From: JAJRPT01 sp965661945
GTDB lineage: Bacteria; Bacteroidota; Ignavibacteria; Kapaibacteriales; UBA2268
Length of the DNA: 64,000 bases
Reading direction: 5' to 3'
NCBI GenBank assembly: GCA_965661945.1
Contig: CBFIFP010000003.1
Span: 124,001-188,000, forward strand
Part shown: piece after piece, positions 62,962 through 64,000 of the stretch
How positions within the stretch are numbered: position 1 is the stretch's first letter
Layout: every line of letters begins with the position of its first letter
Program-made: the position numbers and the translations under genes
Notes under the pieces: generated by a model
Told to the model about the DNA's origin: nothing
Databases searched by the model: none
The model's input: only the letters and a program-made list of their open reading frames with translations

Positions 62962-64000
62962 AACTTTGATCTTCTAAATTAGGATTTAAAGTGTAATTAA
63001 CTTTTAACTTACTAACAAACAGTGACGATTTATTTTCAATAGATGTAGGAAGTAAATAATCTCCAAAACTTTTATAATCAGAATAGATATTTTCAAGAGT
63101 AATTTTACCAATTTGAGTATCCTGAGTGGAAGTATATGAGTTTAATAAAAAGGATTTTTCATCAAACTTATAAACTCTTTCTTCATTTTCACCTGTTACT
63201 TTTACATATATTTCACTATTCCTTTTACCTAGGATTTCCATATTAGCATCTAAATCTAAAATATTAGCAAAATAAAATGGCATTATCTCTAATTTGTCAA
63301 AAAGTGAAGTTTTCTCTTGATTAACTAAATCAGCTACTTTTATCCAAGATTTATCTCCGTTTATCCATTTTTCTTGTTTATTACCAACAAAATCTTGGAC
63401 AGAAAATGATTTATCAGGAGACTGTGCATTAACTAAATAAGTTCCTTTCATTTCTTGACCTTGAGTTGTAACTACAAGTTCACCTTTGCTTGATAAAGAT
63501 GAAATTTCTTTAAATATCTTTTTACCACCAACAGCTTTAAGGTAATTCTTTACAAGATCTTTTGGCTTAATTTTCACAGCTTCAAAATCATCAAGTGGAT
63601 TAATTGACCTATCATACTCAAAAATGTTTCCAAATTTCTCTAAATTATTTTTTGTAGATTTCGGACCAACAACAATTAGATATAAATTATCTTCGCTTAG
63701 ATACTTACTAGCATTTTTTAATATATCTCCTTGATTATATTTTTCAATTCTTTGGGCATAAGATTCAAAGTTTTTAGCTCTCACACCTTTAAACTCTCCA
63801 TTTTGAAGAATTGATGCGGTAAAATCACTATTCTCGAAAGACATCAAATAAGAGCCCTTTCTAAATTTTCTAACGGCATCTAACTCTTCTTCTGTTATTT
63901 GATTTTTAGATAAATCAACAATTAATTCTTTCATTACACTAATAGCAGAATCTGTTACATCTGCTTTCACATCTGCATTAGCAGAAAAGAAATTATAATA
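62945..64000 (-). CDS. M16-family peptidase, C-terminal part (5' partial)
   Basis: The frame is open to the window edge, reading YYNFFSANADVKADVTDSAISVM, so the gene begins outside. The visible 352 residues contain the last part of an M16 (insulinase-like) module (ITEEELDAVRKFRKGSYLMSFEN, YSYAQRIEKY-like, EDNLYLIVVGPK) and an extra C-terminal outer-membrane lipoprotein-sorting-like domain (YLKAVGGKKIFKEISSLSSKGELVV, DYLLPTSIENKS). The HxxEH zinc motif would be in the missing N-terminal half, or lost if this is an inactive partner. Confidence 0.8.
   Translation of the reverse strand, partial: YYNFFSANADVKADVTDSAISVMKELIVDLSKNQITEEELDAVRKFRKGSYLMSFENSDFTASILQNGEFKGVRAKNFESYAQRIEKYNQGDILKNASKYLSEDNLYLIVVGPKSTKNNLEKFGNIFEYDRSINPLDDFEAVKIKPKDLVKNYLKAVGGKKIFKEISSLSSKGELVVTTQGQEMKGTYLVNAQSPDKSFSVQDFVGNKQEKWINGDKSWIKVADLVNQEKTSLFDKLEIMPFYFANILDLDANMEILGKRNSEIYVKVTGENEERVYKFDEKSFLLNSYTSTQDTQIGKITLENIYSDYKSFGDYLLPTSIENKSSLFVSKLKVNYTLNPNLEDQSFEPEK

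Overview
The window is about 30% G+C and densely coded on both strands. It looks like chromosome from a member of the Bacteroidota/Chlorobi (FCB) group, possibly the Ignavibacteria or Kapabacteria side. Supporting signs are four things: several secreted proteins ending in type IX secretion (T9SS) type A sorting domains; a promoter of the Bacteroidota form TTTG-N19-TAnnTTTG in front of the only tRNA; a fused CcoN-CcoO cytochrome oxidase subunit; and a DksA-like protein with the Bacteroidota-type incomplete zinc finger. The exact lineage is inference. No integrated phage, complete insertion sequence or CRISPR array was seen.

Layout. 1-3027: end of a polysaccharide export locus (multi-SLBB protein and Wzi-like barrel). 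3053-3507: a Rof-like Rho antiterminator and a small unknown ORF. 3843-6976: a cbb3 oxidase operon ccoS-ccoNO-ccoQ-ccoP, with ccoS on a TTG start. 7096-9413: MlaE-type permease and PBP4-type carboxypeptidase. 9485-12517: thioredoxin-like lipoprotein, EVE protein, and an overlapping ATP-grasp / CDP-glycerol-transferase-like pair. 12531-18768 (minus): trmB, an HDOD protein, a PutAbiC-like candidate defence protein with a very long acidic tail, a secreted propeller-like protein, an EamA transporter and a TerB-like protein. 18870-21227 (minus): a frameshifted receiver-domain gene, holA and a degenerate HD-GYP gene.

21352-24005: J-domain chaperone, trmD, hrcA. 24097-24966: a DUF3078-type gene split by a stop codon. 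25056-26868: adk followed by a transposase-like gene. 27138-31248: hydroxyacyl-CoA dehydrogenase, PspC/LiaI-like membrane proteins, two unknowns, and a PGI/PMI isomerase. 31308-33270: a broken TPR sensor kinase. 33354-41369: pepA, a thioredoxin-fold protein, a secreted PNGase F-like protein, nnr, VanZ. 41786-43425: ECF sigma / anti-sigma / Spy-like cassette. 43472-53591 (minus): retropepsin-like protein, then the long run ileS-dksA-like-UDG-acpS-murG-small protein-purC-SBP-MFS. 54335-58340: acn and pruA. 58523-61509: an unknown membrane protein with a decayed 5' end and two T9SS cargo proteins. 61609-61691: tRNA-Ser(UGA). 61834-64000: glycosyltransferase and an M16 peptidase fragment.

The most interesting points are the PutAbiC-like protein with a ~450-residue acidic tail; an HD-GYP protein lacking several metal ligands; a ZnuA-like binding protein lacking its metal histidines beside an MFS transporter; an inverted array of ~21-bp repeats between ileS and acn; a transposase-like gene directly behind adk; and four damaged genes, one explained by collapse of a 10-bp tandem repeat. 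All function calls come from reading motifs by eye, without database searches.
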